Below, piece by piece: positions 1 through 12,663 of a stretch of DNA of 64,000 nucleotides. The stretch's first letter is position 1, and each line of letters begins with the position of its first letter. The DNA comes from Silene latifolia (Eukaryota > Streptophyta > Magnoliopsida > Caryophyllales > Caryophyllaceae), in NCBI RefSeq assembly GCF_048544455.1, contig NC_133536.1, positions 199,519,325 to 199,583,324 of the forward strand, in the 5' to 3' direction. The notes below the pieces were generated by a model. It was not told the DNA's origin. It made no database searches and saw only the letters and a list, made by a program, of their open reading frames with translations. The position numbers and the translations under genes are program-made.

Positions 1-1
1 A

Positions 2-85
2 AAAAATGTAGTTTCTGAATGTGAATTTGCCCATGGAATTGTCATGCCCCCTGTTGTACCAAATGTTACCTGTTTATTAAAATGA
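2..85 (+). CDS. Polygalacturonase paralogue, 3' end of last exon (partial)
   Basis: The first bases encode the last 27 residues and TGA stop of a second polygalacturonase copy; the rest lies left of the window. The reading frame is the same as the end of exon 10 of the complete gene at 43764-44000, differing by a Met for Val and a Thr for Ile, so the C-terminus is conserved. The downstream flank is also shared up to about position 1242. Polygalacturonases (GH28) hydrolyse homogalacturonan in the cell wall. Whether this copy is functional cannot be judged from its tail. Confidence 0.85.
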   Translation, partial: KNVVSECEFAHGIVMPPVVPNVTCLLK

Positions 86-239
86 TCTATTGATAACAAA
101 TACGAGTATCTTCATGATATATTCGAACTTGTGATTATTCCTTTTCGTAGTTCCATTTCTAAAACGACTATGAGCATGTTGTAGGAAAAAAATTGCTACT
201 TTTATGGACTTTAATTTTGACAAAAAAAGTGAACGGATC

Positions 240-1242
240 TGCAACACCCCCTTCTTACCTGGCCAAGGTAATCGGGAGATGTCACCATCTCGGTTTTCCG
301 AGGTAGTGAAATCGGAATTACAATTAAGAAACACTTATATAAATAACATGTTTAGAGAATTACATAACGAATAAAAGAATATAAATGTGAACTGGACATT
401 ATACAACTCAACTATAAACTATGTCGGTTATCATCTAATCAAGCAACTCGACTCCAACTCCATGTCTCTGCCCGTGATCCCACGTCCTATCAAATGTAAA
501 CTTGTACTCAAACTGATCCCCATGTGATCGGAAATATCATATGGATAAACATAGGCAACCCCGGAAACATGTGACAACTTACACACAACCCACACACGTC
601 AGTTCAAAAATATAAATACTTAAACATAACACCAAAGTAAGAATATGCAATACGAAATAAAATGCATGAGACACATTATTGTAACATTCATGACACTACA
701 CCATTACCTCACCGATACCAGGGACACACCCACGATACCACAACCGGTGAAAGCACCGCGACATCGCCCACCAAACAGTCGGACTGTAGTCCGTAAGAAG
801 CTACTAAGGACACACCCGTGGTACCGGACCCGGGCGCTAACCGGATCCCTGCCAGACGTCATGCCTCAACCACACACGTCCTTCTATAACTCAAGTCATT
901 AATGTACACATCCCTTTTGGAGTGGGAAATTCCAAGTGGTGACCCAGGTATAAGACGGTCTCCCAACCGCCTTAAGTCTCCTCAACAACAACCACATCCT
1001 CAAACATATAACAATCACAATGATGTAATATGCAACACGATATATGAACATACGACTCATTATGATATATACTTCCCCAACATGTTATTAACATCACTTC
1101 CTCTAATACCTCGACTCGTCATAACTCACTACCATGTTATAATGTATTTCCGAAAACTACATGAGGTCCACAACAATCCCCAAATATCACAATAAGAGGC
1201 ACTACGACTTATACCATGAAAATAATGACAAATGACACACCA
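240..1242. mobile_element. Tekay-like LTR, truncated (copy i)
   Basis: It starts with TGCAACACCCCC and carries the CACCATCTCGG and TTAATGTACACATCCCTTTTGGAG blocks shared in order with the LTR at 44160. It sits at the same distance behind a polygalacturonase stop codon as that copy, so the insertion predates the locus duplication. Homology to the other copy stops at about 1242, just before an Athila-like LTR begins. No terminal ATTACA end is present. Short open frames at 645-1195 lie inside this LTR and are not genes. Confidence 0.7.
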
Positions 1243-1283
1243 ACAAGTATTCACATTATCAAAATCGAGTAGAATAACCTAAC

Positions 1284-1636
1284 TGATATGTGATTATTTT
1301 ATAACATTTTATCACTTATTTAATGCCTTATCACATGTCATTTCCGCTCTTTGGTGCGATTTTTGGTACTAATAGTTTCCCTTTAGTTCATTTGGCTTTA
1401 GATAATATTTTGTAGGTGAAACAAGGTAAAACGAGACTAAATTAATGCATATTGGAGCCATTTTGGATGGGTCAAGGACTTGGGTGCGGAATCCTAGCTT
1501 GGAAGCGGTCTCGTCTCACTTAAAGGACATTTGGATGACCTCCTAAGACATCTTGACCCTTAAAGAGAAGTTATGAAGCAAGTAGAGTCGTCCCTATAAC
1601 CATCCCTATGGGACAATGACCAGTATGGAAGAAGGG
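1284..1636 (+). mobile_element. Athila-like LTR A, 5' piece (split by Tat-like insertion)
   Basis: It begins TGATATGTGATTA, a typical Athila LTR start, and runs to the AAGGG target duplication at 1632-1636. The LTR continues at 33688 on the other side of the 32-kb Tat-like insertion. The left boundary is inferred from the TG start and from loss of homology to the duplicated polygalacturonase flank; I could not confirm it with a target duplication. Confidence 0.55.
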
Positions 1637-4055
1637 TGTAGATACCTCATTTCTGCACCCCTCGCAAACCACCCGGTGATGATTGGACCGCATGTTTGGT
1701 ACGCGGAACGATTTATGACAGTTCATAAGTTTATCGTCAAGTGATTGCTCAAACACTAATATCTACCTCTTAGTTGTCATCTACGCGCCGATACGGTCGT
1801 TTTGACAGTAATTAGAGTACATTTGGAGTCCGGGCCTAAAACCGTCTTCATTTTCTGATAACCGTTAAATCCCGAGTCAGAATGTTCTGGAACGTTCCGG
1901 ATATTTCTATTCCATATTTTATAAATACTTCACAATCTTTTAATCTTTGGTAAACAATTTACCGTAATATTCATACAAAATATTAAGGAAAACCAATTTA
2001 TTCCGTCCTTCCATAACTTAAACACGGAAATCTTTCTTCCGCAGGAGGAAACCACTTGGGAAACGTACGCGGCAGTGCTTTGCCTCTTCCAAGAGACGCA
2101 GATGGATCGCCGCACCTCTTCCCAGGTCCTTTTCTGCGTATTTCTCGTATCTTTTTCATGTCTTTCCGAGATTCACTTCCAAAGTCTCTCCGAAAACCCT
2201 AATTCCTTCACGTGATTAGTATAAATAGGAGCCTTCGCTCCTCATATTTCTGTCCGCCCTTCTCTTCTCCCTTTGCATTCTAGACCTTTGTTGTTACTTT
2301 TTGGCGTCTCGTGCTTGAACATTCGACCACGTAAGCTCGGATCCTTCTGAGTACCAGCCTCGTTTGCATGACCGACCAATTTGACCAACTCCACATCAAT
2401 CAACTTAATTAATCTAATCGTTTTTCCTCATACGAGGGCACTTTCGTCTACATTTGAGTCGAGCATCACTAATCGATAATTTAGTTCTTCTCGTTTCGTC
2501 AAACATGTAAGTCTGAGGGTGTAAATCCTTCTTTATTTATTGTTATTTACCTTTTGTATCATCACTAATGTAAGGTTTATGTCGAAAACACCTCTTAAAA
2601 CCGATTTCTAAAACCGTGCTTTAAAAACCTTTTTACGGATTTTCAGAACACAGACCTTCGAGAAAGGACGCAACAACTGCTGCGCCTCTTCGAAGGAGCG
2701 CAGTACCTGCTGCGCCTCTTCGTGAGGTTGCCGCAGTTCCTGCTTCCTTTCTTCTTCCTTCGTCCTCTGTAATTCGTCAAACTTTTATTTGTTTCGTTTG
2801 TTTTCTTTAATTCTTCGATACAATAGTCTAACAATCTCATGTATATTATTTATCATTCGTTAACATGTTTAATTCGTCATCAAATCCGACTTAAATCCCT
2901 TATAATCCAATATTTGCGGGTTTTCGTCATTAAATTCAATCCGGATTGTAGGAATTCGATTTGTTCATATCGGGTTTCTGGAATTCGACCTTTGATATAT
3001 TTTCATCTGTCTTTTGTCATATTCGTCATTAGTTCGTCATTCATTCATCATGTTTAACCTATTTAGTTCACCTATGTCACTAATTAATCTTTCCTCCATG
3101 TAAATAATTCGTTTGCATCCATCTCATCTATGTTCCGTTGCTTTCATGACCTTCATTCACATGTAAATAATCTATTAATCACTTTCATCCGAGTAAGTAT
3201 ATTAATTATTCATTAAAATCACCAATTTACATTAACGATTTGCAGTTCCGGCTTCACAGCCAGAACTCACCCTTGGAACAAACGCAACAACTGATGCGCC
3301 TCTTCAAGAGGGCGCAGTCCTGCTGCGCCTGTTCCAGGTTATGTTCTGCCTCTGAACTTCCGTTCTGTTTGACCTAGTTTAATTAGTCTACGTATAATTA
3401 ACTATTACTCGTATTATCGCCTACTGATCTGTTCGTTAATTCTTTCTTTTATTCGTTTTCTCAAATTATCCGTTTCAAAGGTATTTTCGACATAAATCAA
3501 TGAAACCCGATGTAATTATTGTAATTTTTATTGTAATTTTCTATCATTGTAATATTTATCGCATTTGTATGATTTATTTACATGTTTTCACATGTAATTA
3601 AGCATTAAATCCCTACTTCGACCCAATTGTTTGCTAAATTAATTGTTCACCAACTTAGTCTAATTCTCACATGTTAGGATTAAAACGTTGGATGTTGCAT
3701 TGCATGCATATAATCGACGATATATCGAGTATAGATGATGTCCCTAGTCATTAGTAGAGGCCGCTATCGAGGCGGGCATGATTAGGTGTTCGATCAAAAG
3801 AGCTTCCTAATACGTACCCTCACCCCTTACTCAAGACCTCTGTGAACATCCGTGTTCATTGGCATCCACGAGAGTCATTCTAGACATAGAATGCTAAGGG
3901 TAACGATTGCTTAGTGTTCATGTCTCTACTTTTTGTCTTGACATGGCACGAGGTATTAGAACGGTTCCAATTTCCCATAAAAATAGGTGGCGACTCCAAC
4001 AAATGCAAACGCTTGTTCTCTCTCCCAAGCGCCCCCGTGGGCCTCGTTGTCCACA
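1637..4055 (+). repeat. 5' LTR of the Tat-like element
   Basis: 2419 bp, TG...CA ends, matching 31252-33682 along its whole length. In the first 160 bases I count nine differences between the LTRs, eight of them transitions. It contains three GC-rich double palindromes (around 2053-2127, 2664-2735 and 3275-3345) and a TATA box at 2220. The short open frames within it are not conserved as genes. Confidence 0.9.
2220..2226 (+). promoter_or_regulatory. LTR TATA box
   Basis: TATAAAT in the context TTAGTATAAATAGGAGCC, about 93 bases downstream of the first GC-rich palindrome. The same arrangement recurs at 31833-31839 in the 3' LTR and, on the other strand, at 26495-26501 before the DUF7745-like gene. 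Confidence 0.65.
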
Positions 4056-4057
4056 GT

Positions 4058-4076
4058 TTGGCGACTCCGCTGGGGA
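4058..4076 (+). promoter_or_regulatory. Primer binding site of the Tat-like element
   Basis: TTGGCGACTCCGCTGGGGA begins 2-3 bases after the LTR end at 4055, the usual position for a tRNA primer site. I do not assign the tRNA with certainty. Confidence 0.6.
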
Positions 4077-4852
4077 TAATACACTTACGTGTAGCCAAAA
4101 GGGTGAAACTTGAACAAGGTTAGGGAATAATTCGTACAAGACAATTGTCGGTTTTCATAACTCGGTCTTCCTAGACCGTTTTATTCGGCCTTCCTAGGCC
4201 CAACCCAACCCATTCGACCAATCGTCCCGTCTAAACGGTCCTAATTCTTATTTGGGCCTAAGGATGAATAGCGATTGACGTCATCCATACCATGATGCTT
4301 ACTCTTGTTTGTATCAAGGACCTTCACTACTTGAGGAAATGGACTAGGAATCGGCCTTACTCTTGTTCGGTACGAACCTCTCCACAGACTTCGAGTTTGA
4401 TTGTTCGGTATGGCAACCCACCCTTTAAACCAAAACCCTTTTAAATGCACTCAGCATCCCGTTATAATGCTTGTATGAATGTTTGTACCTTACGTGATCA
4501 CCATTTCTAAACGAAACCATGACGATTTTTGTAAAAATCAAAACCCTTTTTTTAAATAGAAATTTCGAAAAAGGCCATTGATTAGTGCAAAACCCAGTCA
4601 AAACTCTGTCCGTTTGTCGAGTCAAAATTCGGGCCCAAGCCCATTTCAAAACCTCACTTCGAGTCCACTCCTACAACTACACTATAGTTGACTAGGATAT
4701 ACATTTTCAAAACTTTGTCTTTTCTTCAAAGCTCACTCAACATAAGTGGCACACACCCACTTCAAGAGTCAAAACATTTCTTCTCTTAGCAAGTGTGTTA
4801 GAATGGTCGATCGTATTTTGATTCGTCGTCGATCTCTTATCCAGTTTTCAAG
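4077..4852 (+). other. 5' untranslated leader of the Tat-like element
   Basis: A non-coding stretch of about 780 bases between primer site and gag. I see only short chance open frames and a local repeat of CGGTCTTCCTAGACCG / CGGCCTTCCTAGGCC around 4163-4200. Confidence 0.6.
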
Positions 4853-7800
4853 ATGCCTGAAAGTGACGCTAACTTCAATCAACTTCAAGATGGTAATGAT
4901 CGAATCCTAGCCGCACTAGCTCAAATCCAAGTTACCCAAGATCAAGTGTATGATCGCCTTGACACCATTGAGGTCCGGATCTACGCCGTAGAGGGGAGGT
5001 TGCCTCCTCACAAAAGTGAAGTAGTAGGTGACTTCGCGAGTGAATCCAAGGACGAAAATCCTCTCATAGGAATAACTGTAGCCGAGAAAAGACTCCAATA
5101 CTTAGAGGAGCAATTGATGTACCTTAAAGGGGATGACATTTATAGGGAGAACAACCGCAAGTATGAGGCCGTCAATTCCAAATTACCAACCAACTTCAAT
5201 ATGACGGATATCCCTAAATTCAAAGGGCACGAAAACTCTTTGAACCACATCCGTGCCTTCAATGATTACATGTCTATCAAAGGCATCAAGCCCGAGATGT
5301 TCTTAAGGATCTTTCCTTCATCTCTTGACACCATCCCAAAGCAATGGTTCTACTCTTTAGAACACAAGAAGATCGCTACTTGGGAAGATGCCGTGATCGA
5401 GTTTGCTAAGCAATATGCGGATAATGCCGAGATCCAAGTTAACATGCGCACTCTAGAGGTTCTTACCCAAAATGACAAAGAAGGATTCACCGACTTCCTA
5501 AGTAGGTGGAGGAATACTAGTACCCAACTAGTTGAACGCCCGGATGAGGCTACCCTTGTGGAGAAGTTCGTGGACAATATCAAACCCATCTATGCCAATC
5601 ATTTGAGATACCAAAACATCAAAACTTTCAAGGACTTACCCGTACTAGGAACAAGGATTGAAGATGACATCCGTAAAGGGCTCTTGTCCAAAACGGTAGG
5701 TCGAGGATATCAAGGCTCAACTAGTCGTTCTTACGGCTCCACTAGCAAGACTGATGAAGTTAACCTTCTTGAGCCATCCAAAAAGAGTACCCCACCAAGG
5801 AAATTCACAAATCTTGGGGATACTTACTCCAACGCTCTAAAAAGGTTAATGAAGCAAGGCAAACTCCAACCCATAGGACCTACTCCCGAACCCGAAAAGA
5901 AATCCAAATTCTGGGACGAGAACTCGTACTGTGAATACCATAGGGGCAAGGGGCATGACACAGAAAAATGCTACAAATTGAAAAATGTGCTTCAAGATAT
6001 GATTGAAGATGGTCGACTACCAATACCGCCGGGAGGTAAACCCAACAACACTCAGAACCCTCTTGGGATTCTAGTGATCACAAGTGAAGAATCTACCTTA
6101 GATTGTTCACACCTCATTTCTCCAATTGAAGATGAGATCCACGCGATTGAGAATGAAGGGTTCTACTCTACTATCTCCCCTACCATTTCCGACTTCATCA
6201 CATGGGCAAGGAGTGTGGATAGGCAAGTTTGGGAATTAGAAAATGTGGTGACAACTTTACATGATCCCAACGCGACACCCAAAGAACATGTACCACTAAT
6301 CTTCTCTCAAAACGCTACTATGCAAGAAATAGTCACCGTGGTTGATAAACTAGTCGACCAAATCACGCAATTAGAAGACAAAATCATGAGAATGAGGGAA
6401 CTAGCTACAATCAATGGAGTTTGGGCCGATGATGATGAGGACGAGTATCTCATTGAAAACTCCCTAGTCAAAGAAATAGTCCAAAATGGTGAAGACCAAG
6501 ATGTGGACCACCTAACTCGTTCGGGCCGTCCATATCAAAGCACTACTCAAAAAGGTCCAACCAACGTTGTCACACCAAATGATAACGAAGATGACTCCAC
6601 TGATCACTTGCTCAAGCAATTACAGAAGACAAAGGCTGATCTTTCAGTCTGGAAACTAGTAGCAAGCTCTTTTCCACATCGCCAAGCTTTACTGCAAGCT
6701 TTGGCCAAGCTAAATGTAGCACATAACTCCACACCCGAAGATGTAGTCAACTTGGTCTTCCAAGAATCACCAAAGCTAAGTAATCCTATTACTTTCTCAG
6801 ACGAAGATTTGCCACCTTTCGGCGCTAGTCACAACTTGGCTCTTTACATCACTGTCATTTGTCTAAAGAAGAACGTGCCAATGACCTTGGTAGATGATGG
6901 CTCCACGGTCAACGTCATACCCCTCAAAACGGCATACAAACTAAGCATGAAAGAGTCGGATTGGACCCCTACCAATCAAGGTGTTCGCGCATATGATGGT
7001 ACACGACGAAATGTAGTAGGACTTGTTAACCTAACCATAGCCACAGGGCCAATCGAGCGAAAGGTTAACTTCCAAATAGTGGATATTGAAGCTTCCTTCA
7101 ACATACTTCTAGGAAGACCTTGGATCCACGCTTCCAAAGCGGTAACATCCACCCTTCATCAAAAGATAAAGATCCCACTAAATGGCAAAGTGGTGACGAT
7201 CACTTCGTCACCCATCAAGGCAATAATCGAGAAAAAGTCGAACAATCAAGTCCTTGCAGATCCAGTATATGAACTTGGGGGCTTCCAAAGCATAAATGTC
7301 ATAGAAAGCGAATTGTCACCCTTATATTACGATCCCTACTCCAACTTGGTGGTCAACCACATACTCAAATCCCAGGGATACTTCCCTGGAATGCCTCTAA
7401 ACCCCATCCGAAGAAACACCTTCGCACCATACAAGGAAGGCAACTAAAAAAGGATACCCCTTGGACTAGGGTACAAACCCACCAAAGAGGAAGTTCTCGA
7501 GATGCTTGCTCAAGTTCAAAACCGTAAGTACGTGGGAGTCCAAATGCGACCCTATCCCCCTACCCTAAACGGATACTTCGTTAAGTAAGGAAGTCTAGAA
7601 CTCTTTCACGGATTTCCCGAACCTTGGCACTATCTCGAGAAGAAGCTAGCCGGAATCGAGATCTTTCACGATTTCTACTTCATTCCTCCAGAAACGGTTC
7701 CTACCGTCAAAGCCCGTCAGGAACCTTGCTTAGACGAACAAGCTGTTAGTCTATTGTTTGGAGAGAATCGATTTGTTAGAGCCGCGCAGGATGAGATCAT

Positions 7801-8242
7801 TACCATGATACTTCAAGACGATCACTTCAACCCTACCGCGTTAATCACAGAAACAAACGCGAATCAGCAGAAAGGATGGAGAAAGTCAATCAAGTGGACC
7901 AACAATCAAGGAAGACTCTTTAAGCTCACCACTGGAGAAGGAGAGATGTTCAAAGGAGAACAAAAAGACGATGAATTCGAGTCAGAGTCGGAGTCGGAGT
8001 CAGAGTCAGAGTCTAGAGAAGTCACTAAGGAGTCTCCTCCTGTCGTCATCCCCATTCCCTTTGTTTCTCCTAGCTTAGCCTCAAGTAGTAACAGTAGTTC
8101 GGGAAATGTCCCAACCACTGTCCCTTTGCCGCCACTGACCACAGATCAGATGGCTTCTTTGTTTCAACTTTTCTCAAACTTTAATATGAATAAATCAGGT
8201 TCTGCTTACTCTTTATGTTATCTTGAGTGCAATTCTGTTTAA
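4853..8242 (+). pseudogene. gag-pro: gag-protease of the Tat-like element, two in-frame stops
   Basis: Residues about 1-60 are coiled-coil-like. About 115-280 is the retrotransposon Gag domain. A CX2HX4HX4C zinc knuckle (CEYHRGKGHDTEKC) lies near residue 359, typical of Tat-type Gag. An aspartic protease follows, with LVDDGSTVNVIP near 679 and ILLGRPW near 752; the usual DGS/DSG core is kept. The frame reads on past TAA at 7445-7447 and TAA at 7586-7588 into a Ser/Glu-rich tail ending at 8242, so the original protein was about 1,130 residues. Gag forms the capsid that packages element RNA; the protease processes the polyprotein. The two stops look like mutations rather than programmed readthrough, but I cannot exclude the first being a recoding site. 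Confidence 0.85.
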
Positions 8243-9829
8243 CGATGATACTGAGGATGACCAAGAACCAGACTCAATTGAAATACCTCCCTACGTAGCT
8301 AAAGAAATACTACAGGAAGGGGAAGGGGGACCAGTGATAGAGAATACTGAACCCATCAATGTAGGAACCGAACTAGAACCCCAAGAACTTAGGATAGGGA
8401 CTACCTTGAGCTCTACCGAAAGGGCCGACTTCATAGACCTCCTACACGAGTTCAAAGACATTTTCGCGTGGTCCTACAAAGACATGCCAGGGATCAATAG
8501 GGATATCGCCGAACATAGAATCCCAATTAAGCCAGGTTTCAAGCCCGTAAAACAGAAACTTCGCCGAATGAGAACAGAATGGGCTCTCAAGATTAAGGAA
8601 GAAGTCGATAAGCAATTCAAAGCCGGGTTCATCAAAGTTTCCGAGTATTCTGACTGGGTAGCCAACATAGTACCTGTACCCAAAAAGGATGGGAGAATCC
8701 GTGTTTGTGTTGATTTTAGGGACTTAAACAAAGCAAGTCCTAAGGATGACTTTCCTCTACCACATATTGACATATTGGTGGACAATACTGCAGACCACGC
8801 ATTACTATCCTTCATGGATGGGTATGCGGGTTATAACCAAATCAAAATGGCCATAGACGACATGCATAAGACCGCTTTTGTCACTCAATGGGGAACCTAT
8901 TGCTATACGGTGATGTCGTTTGGGTTAATCAACGCCGGAGCTACATATCAACGCACCGCAACTACACTCTTACATGACATGATGCACAAGGAAGTTGAGG
9001 TATACGTAGACGACATGATTGTCAAGTCCAAGGATAGAGAAGGGCATATTGCGAACCATCGCAAATTTTTCGCAAGGCTACGAAAGTACAACATGAGGCT
9101 CAATCCTCAGAAGTGCGCATTCGAAGTAACATCTGGCAAACTCCTGGGATACGTCGTTAGCCAACGAGGTATAGAAATAGACCCTTCCAAAATCAAGGCC
9201 TTGATCGAAATGCCACAACCTCAAACTGAAAAAGAAGTCAGAGGATTCCTAGGGAAAGTGCAATATATAAGTCGGTTCATATCGAAACTCACCATGATTT
9301 GTGAGCCTGTCTTCAAAAAGCTCAAGAAAACGGACCACACCATATGGGATGACGATTGTCAAAAGGCGTTTGACCGAATCAAAGAGATATTGGCTAAACC
9401 ACCAGTGCTCATGCCACCTCAACGAGATCAACCTCTTGGTTTATATCTCACAATAACCGAAACAGCCATGGGTGCCATGCTAGCTCAAACCGTAGGAAGT
9501 GAAGAAAGAGCTATCTACTACCTTAGTAAGAAGTTCTTGGAGTACGAGTGCAAATACTCACAACTCGAAAAGACATCCTCGCTCTTGTGTGGGCAACGAA
9601 GAAGCTACGTCATTACATGCTTAGCTACTCCATCAAAATATACTCCAAAATGGATCCAGTCAAATACCTCTTCGAAAAACCCGTTCTCAACGGACGTCTA
9701 GCAAGATGGACTTTGATGCTCTCAGAGTTCGATCTCAAGTACGTGCCCATCAAAGTTATAAAAGGGCGCGCCGTCGCCGAATTCTTCGCAGAGAATCCCA
9801 TCAATAATGCACAAACAATAGACACTTGA
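8223..9829 (+). pseudogene. pol: Reverse transcriptase and first RNase H, Tat-like element
   Basis: It starts at ATG 8223, overlapping the gag-protease tail by 20 bases in the +1 frame. An acidic N-terminus precedes RT: KKDGRIRVCVDFRDLNKA, FMDGYAGYNQI, and the catalytic YVDDMIVKS, typical of Tat/Athila RT. RNase H begins around 9420-9560. Near 9570-9578 a one-base lesion shifts the frame: the upstream frame ends at 9701 while the proper continuation (ALVWATKKLRHYM, LARWTLMLSEFDLKYVP) is read in another frame to TGA at 9827. The enzyme copies element RNA into cDNA in virus-like particles. This copy cannot make the full protein. Confidence 0.87.
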
Positions 9830-10816
9830 TCATTTCCAGACGAGGATATACTCCAAACTGATGTAGACTCCTGGGACCTTTACTTTGACGGGGCATCAAA
9901 CTTAAGAGGATTTGGAATAGGAGTGTTGCTCATTTCTCCTGAAGGTGAGCATACACCAATCTCTGTCAAATTCGACTTCGAGGTGACAAATAACGCTGCA
10001 GAATACGAAGCTTGTCTCATTGGGCTACAAGCGGCAGTGAGCTTAGGCATTAAAAACCTCCGAGTACATGGAGATTCATCCCTGATCATCAATCAAGTTA
10101 CGGGATCTTGGAAAATCCAAAGCGAAAGCTTAGCACCTTACCAAGCCAGAATAGACCAAGTTGCCCAATTCTGTGATCACGTGACATATCTACACCTACC
10201 TCGGGAAGAAAATCAATTTGCGGATGCTCTTGCAAAACTCGCATCTTTGATTAATATGCCAGATGACATGGTGGAAATGCCTTTATGTATCGAACAATGG
10301 TCAGAGCAGGCTTATGTCCATCAAATCACCGATGAAGAGGAAATCGTACAGGAACCCTGGTTCCAAGCAATCCTAAATTTCAAGCTAAACGGTACCTATC
10401 CACCGGATATGGACAAGAGGGGACAATGCGCTATACGCCTGCTAGCTTTCCAATACGTTCTCATGCAAGGAGAGTTGTACAAAAGAACACCTCTTGGTGT
10501 AATTCTATGTTGCCTTGATCATTCACAGGCACGGAAGGTGATGGAAGAAGTCCACGATGGAGAATGCGGTCCTCACATGAGTGGGCCCATGATGGCAAAG
10601 AAAATCACACGTTTGGGGTATTATTGGACAACAATGGAATCCGATTGCATCAAATACGTAAGACATTGCCACAATTGCCAAATCTTCGGGAATGTACAAC
10701 ATGTCCCTCCTTCATTGCTCTATACGATGACATCCCCTTGGCCATTTTCCGCCTGGGGAATTGACATAATCGGGAAGATAACCCCGGCCGGAACAGGAGG
10801 TCACTGTTCATCCTAG
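9830..10816 (+). pseudogene. Second (archaeal-type) RNase H and integrase zinc domain, Tat-like element
   Basis: This continues the preceding frame after TGA 9827-9829. Motifs DGASN...GFGIGVLL, TNNAAEYEACLIG, HGDSSLIINQV and REENQFADALAKLA make a second RNase H, the hallmark of the Tat/Ogre clade. The integrase zinc domain follows (HDGECGPHM...CHNCQ, about 10553-10680) and the start of the integrase core (WPFSAWGIDIIGKI). Near 10803 one base is missing relative to the expected GGH-RFILVAIDYF reading, so this frame stops at 10816 and the core continues in the next frame. Confidence 0.85.
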
Positions 10817-11604
10817 TGGCAATTGACTATTTCACCAAATGGGTAGAAGCGGCTCCCTACACTAGTCTCACGGCTAAAAACGTGGCAAAGTTCATACAAA
10901 ACAACATCATCTGTCGATACGGTTGCCCAAATGAGATCATTAGTGATAACGGATCACATTTCCAAGCTGAGACGGAGCAATTGCTAGCCAAGTACAAAAT
11001 TAGGCATCACCACTCTTCGCCATATAGACCACAGACTAATGGCGCGGTAGAGGCAGCAAACAAGAACTTTGTCACAATTCTCAAGAAAATGATTGACAAC
11101 TATCGAGATTGGCCGAGCAAGATACCCTTTGCTTTGTGGGGATACCGCACATCTGTTAGGACGCCCATTGGGGCTACCCCTTTCTATTTGACTTACGTCA
11201 TGGAAGCTGTACAACCAGTCGAGTTAGAGATACCATCCTTGCGTATCTTACTCGAAAGTCAAATCCCAGAAGCCGACTGGAAGAGGGATAGATATGAAGA
11301 ACTCATCCTCCTGGATGAACGTAGGCTACGCGCCTTGCACAATGTCCAAACATATCAAGCACGTATCAAACACGCTTTCAACAAAAGGGTTAGGCCCAGG
11401 AACATCAAAGAAGGAGACTTAGTACTCAAATCGGTTAGAGCTCTTTTACCTGTCGATCCACGGGGAAAATTCAAACCTAATTGGGCCGGGCCATTCCTAG
11501 TCAAATCCATACTTCCAGGGGGTGCGGTTAGGATCACAGACCTAGATGGGAATGAGTTTTCCAACCCGACAAACCTCGACCAACTAAAACGGTACTATGC
11601 CTAG
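10816..11604 (+). pseudogene. Integrase core and C-terminal domain, Tat-like element
   Basis: 262 residues continuing the integrase after the frameshift at about 10803. It has AIDYFTKWVEAAPY, DNGSHF and NGAVEAANKN, the second Asp and Glu of the DDE triad. The C-terminus (KEGDLVLK..., GKFKPNWAGPFLV) is the usual integrase tail. Integrase inserts the cDNA into chromosomes, leaving the 5-bp duplication seen at this element's ends. Without the upstream frame this piece alone is not a complete enzyme. Confidence 0.87.
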
Positions 11605-11796
11605 AATAGGAACAAAAAACGCGCCTCGCGTAACCTCACTTGTCGCTCTTGTGACACTAAATAAACGGCCCCTGGCCAAGCTGAAATAAGCTAATGTCAC
11701 TCTGCTCTTGCATTTTGACAAATTTGTCATCCTCATATCATCAAATAAACTAAACTGCACCTTCAGAGTAAGCAAAAGCTCATGCTTATTTTCTAA
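11605..11796 (+). other. Tat-like element, post-integrase spacer (left of insertion)
   Basis: Non-coding internal sequence between the integrase stop and the CRM-like insertion. It resumes at 16872 after that insertion. Confidence 0.6.
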
Positions 11797-11801
11797 GTTC
11801 A

Positions 11802-12495
11802 TGATGTGAATACGAATCACCTTGATGAAATAATTCTCGAAACAAGCAACCAAGACAACCCGAGTCACCAAGCATGGATCGGTTCGAATAAGAGTTGAGA
11901 AAAGTGCATGATCACCCGCCAATGGGACGGGTAAAACCGTGTGGAGCAAGGGATGGACCTCGAAAATGGGCAAGACCAAATGCATGGAATAAGCTCACCT
12001 AGTTTTTGTCATAGCCTAGTTTTTACAAAGGTCTTACCTAGTTTTTGGTTTAGTCTTGCCTAGTTCTTCCACATAGCCTAGAATTCACAACAAGGCATTA
12101 AAGACTAGCCTTGGGCATCAAGGATTTCGGCCTATATAAGGCTTGTAGTCCTCATTTGTTTATCATCCAATTTGAAGTAAAAACTTGAGAGTATTCTCTA
12201 AAACTTGTCTTGTCTTCTTGTGTTGTTACACGAGTAGTTTGGCTTAAGAGGTCAAAACGCGATTTCGCACCTTGCTTGAACGGGGGACGTGATCCTAAGT
12301 TTAAGTCGGATTGTTTGACGAGTATGAAACAATTCACCCATTGGCGTAGCTATAGGTATAGCTACGACAAATATCCCTTCCTTTTCATTCAAATCTCGCT
12401 ACGAATATACGGATTGATCGGGTTGCACCTAGTGCATTCGGATCCTTCGTCTATTTGCTAGTACAAGTTAAGACTTCCGCTTGCGATTCACATCA
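11802..12495 (+). repeat. 5' LTR of the CRM-like element
   Basis: 694 bp, TG...CA, matching 16178-16871. It holds a run of CCTAGTTTTT repeats (about 11997-12065) and a TATA-like CCTATATAAGGC at 12131. Confidence 0.9.
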
Positions 12496-12499
12496 ATTG

Positions 12500-12511
12500 T
12501 GGTATCAGAGC
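12500..12511 (+). promoter_or_regulatory. Primer binding site (initiator tRNA-Met)
   Basis: TGGTATCAGAGC, the complement of the plant initiator tRNA-Met 3' end, 4 bases after the 5' LTR. Confidence 0.85.
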
Positions 12512-12663
12512 TTCGGCTCTTGATTTCTATTAATCGAGACGATCCAGGGGTCTTGATTTCTTCACACAAAAAAAAAAACAAAAAAAAGCCACTGTTCACG
12601 GTACTGTTCACCATAAAAAAAAAAAAAAGGAGTTTCGAAATTTCAAGCGACCAACATCAAAAA

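Noticed and set aside
645..1195. Two consecutive open frames of 85 and 97 codons
   Set aside because: They lie inside an LTR, are not conserved in the duplicate at 44560-45120, and have no domain features.
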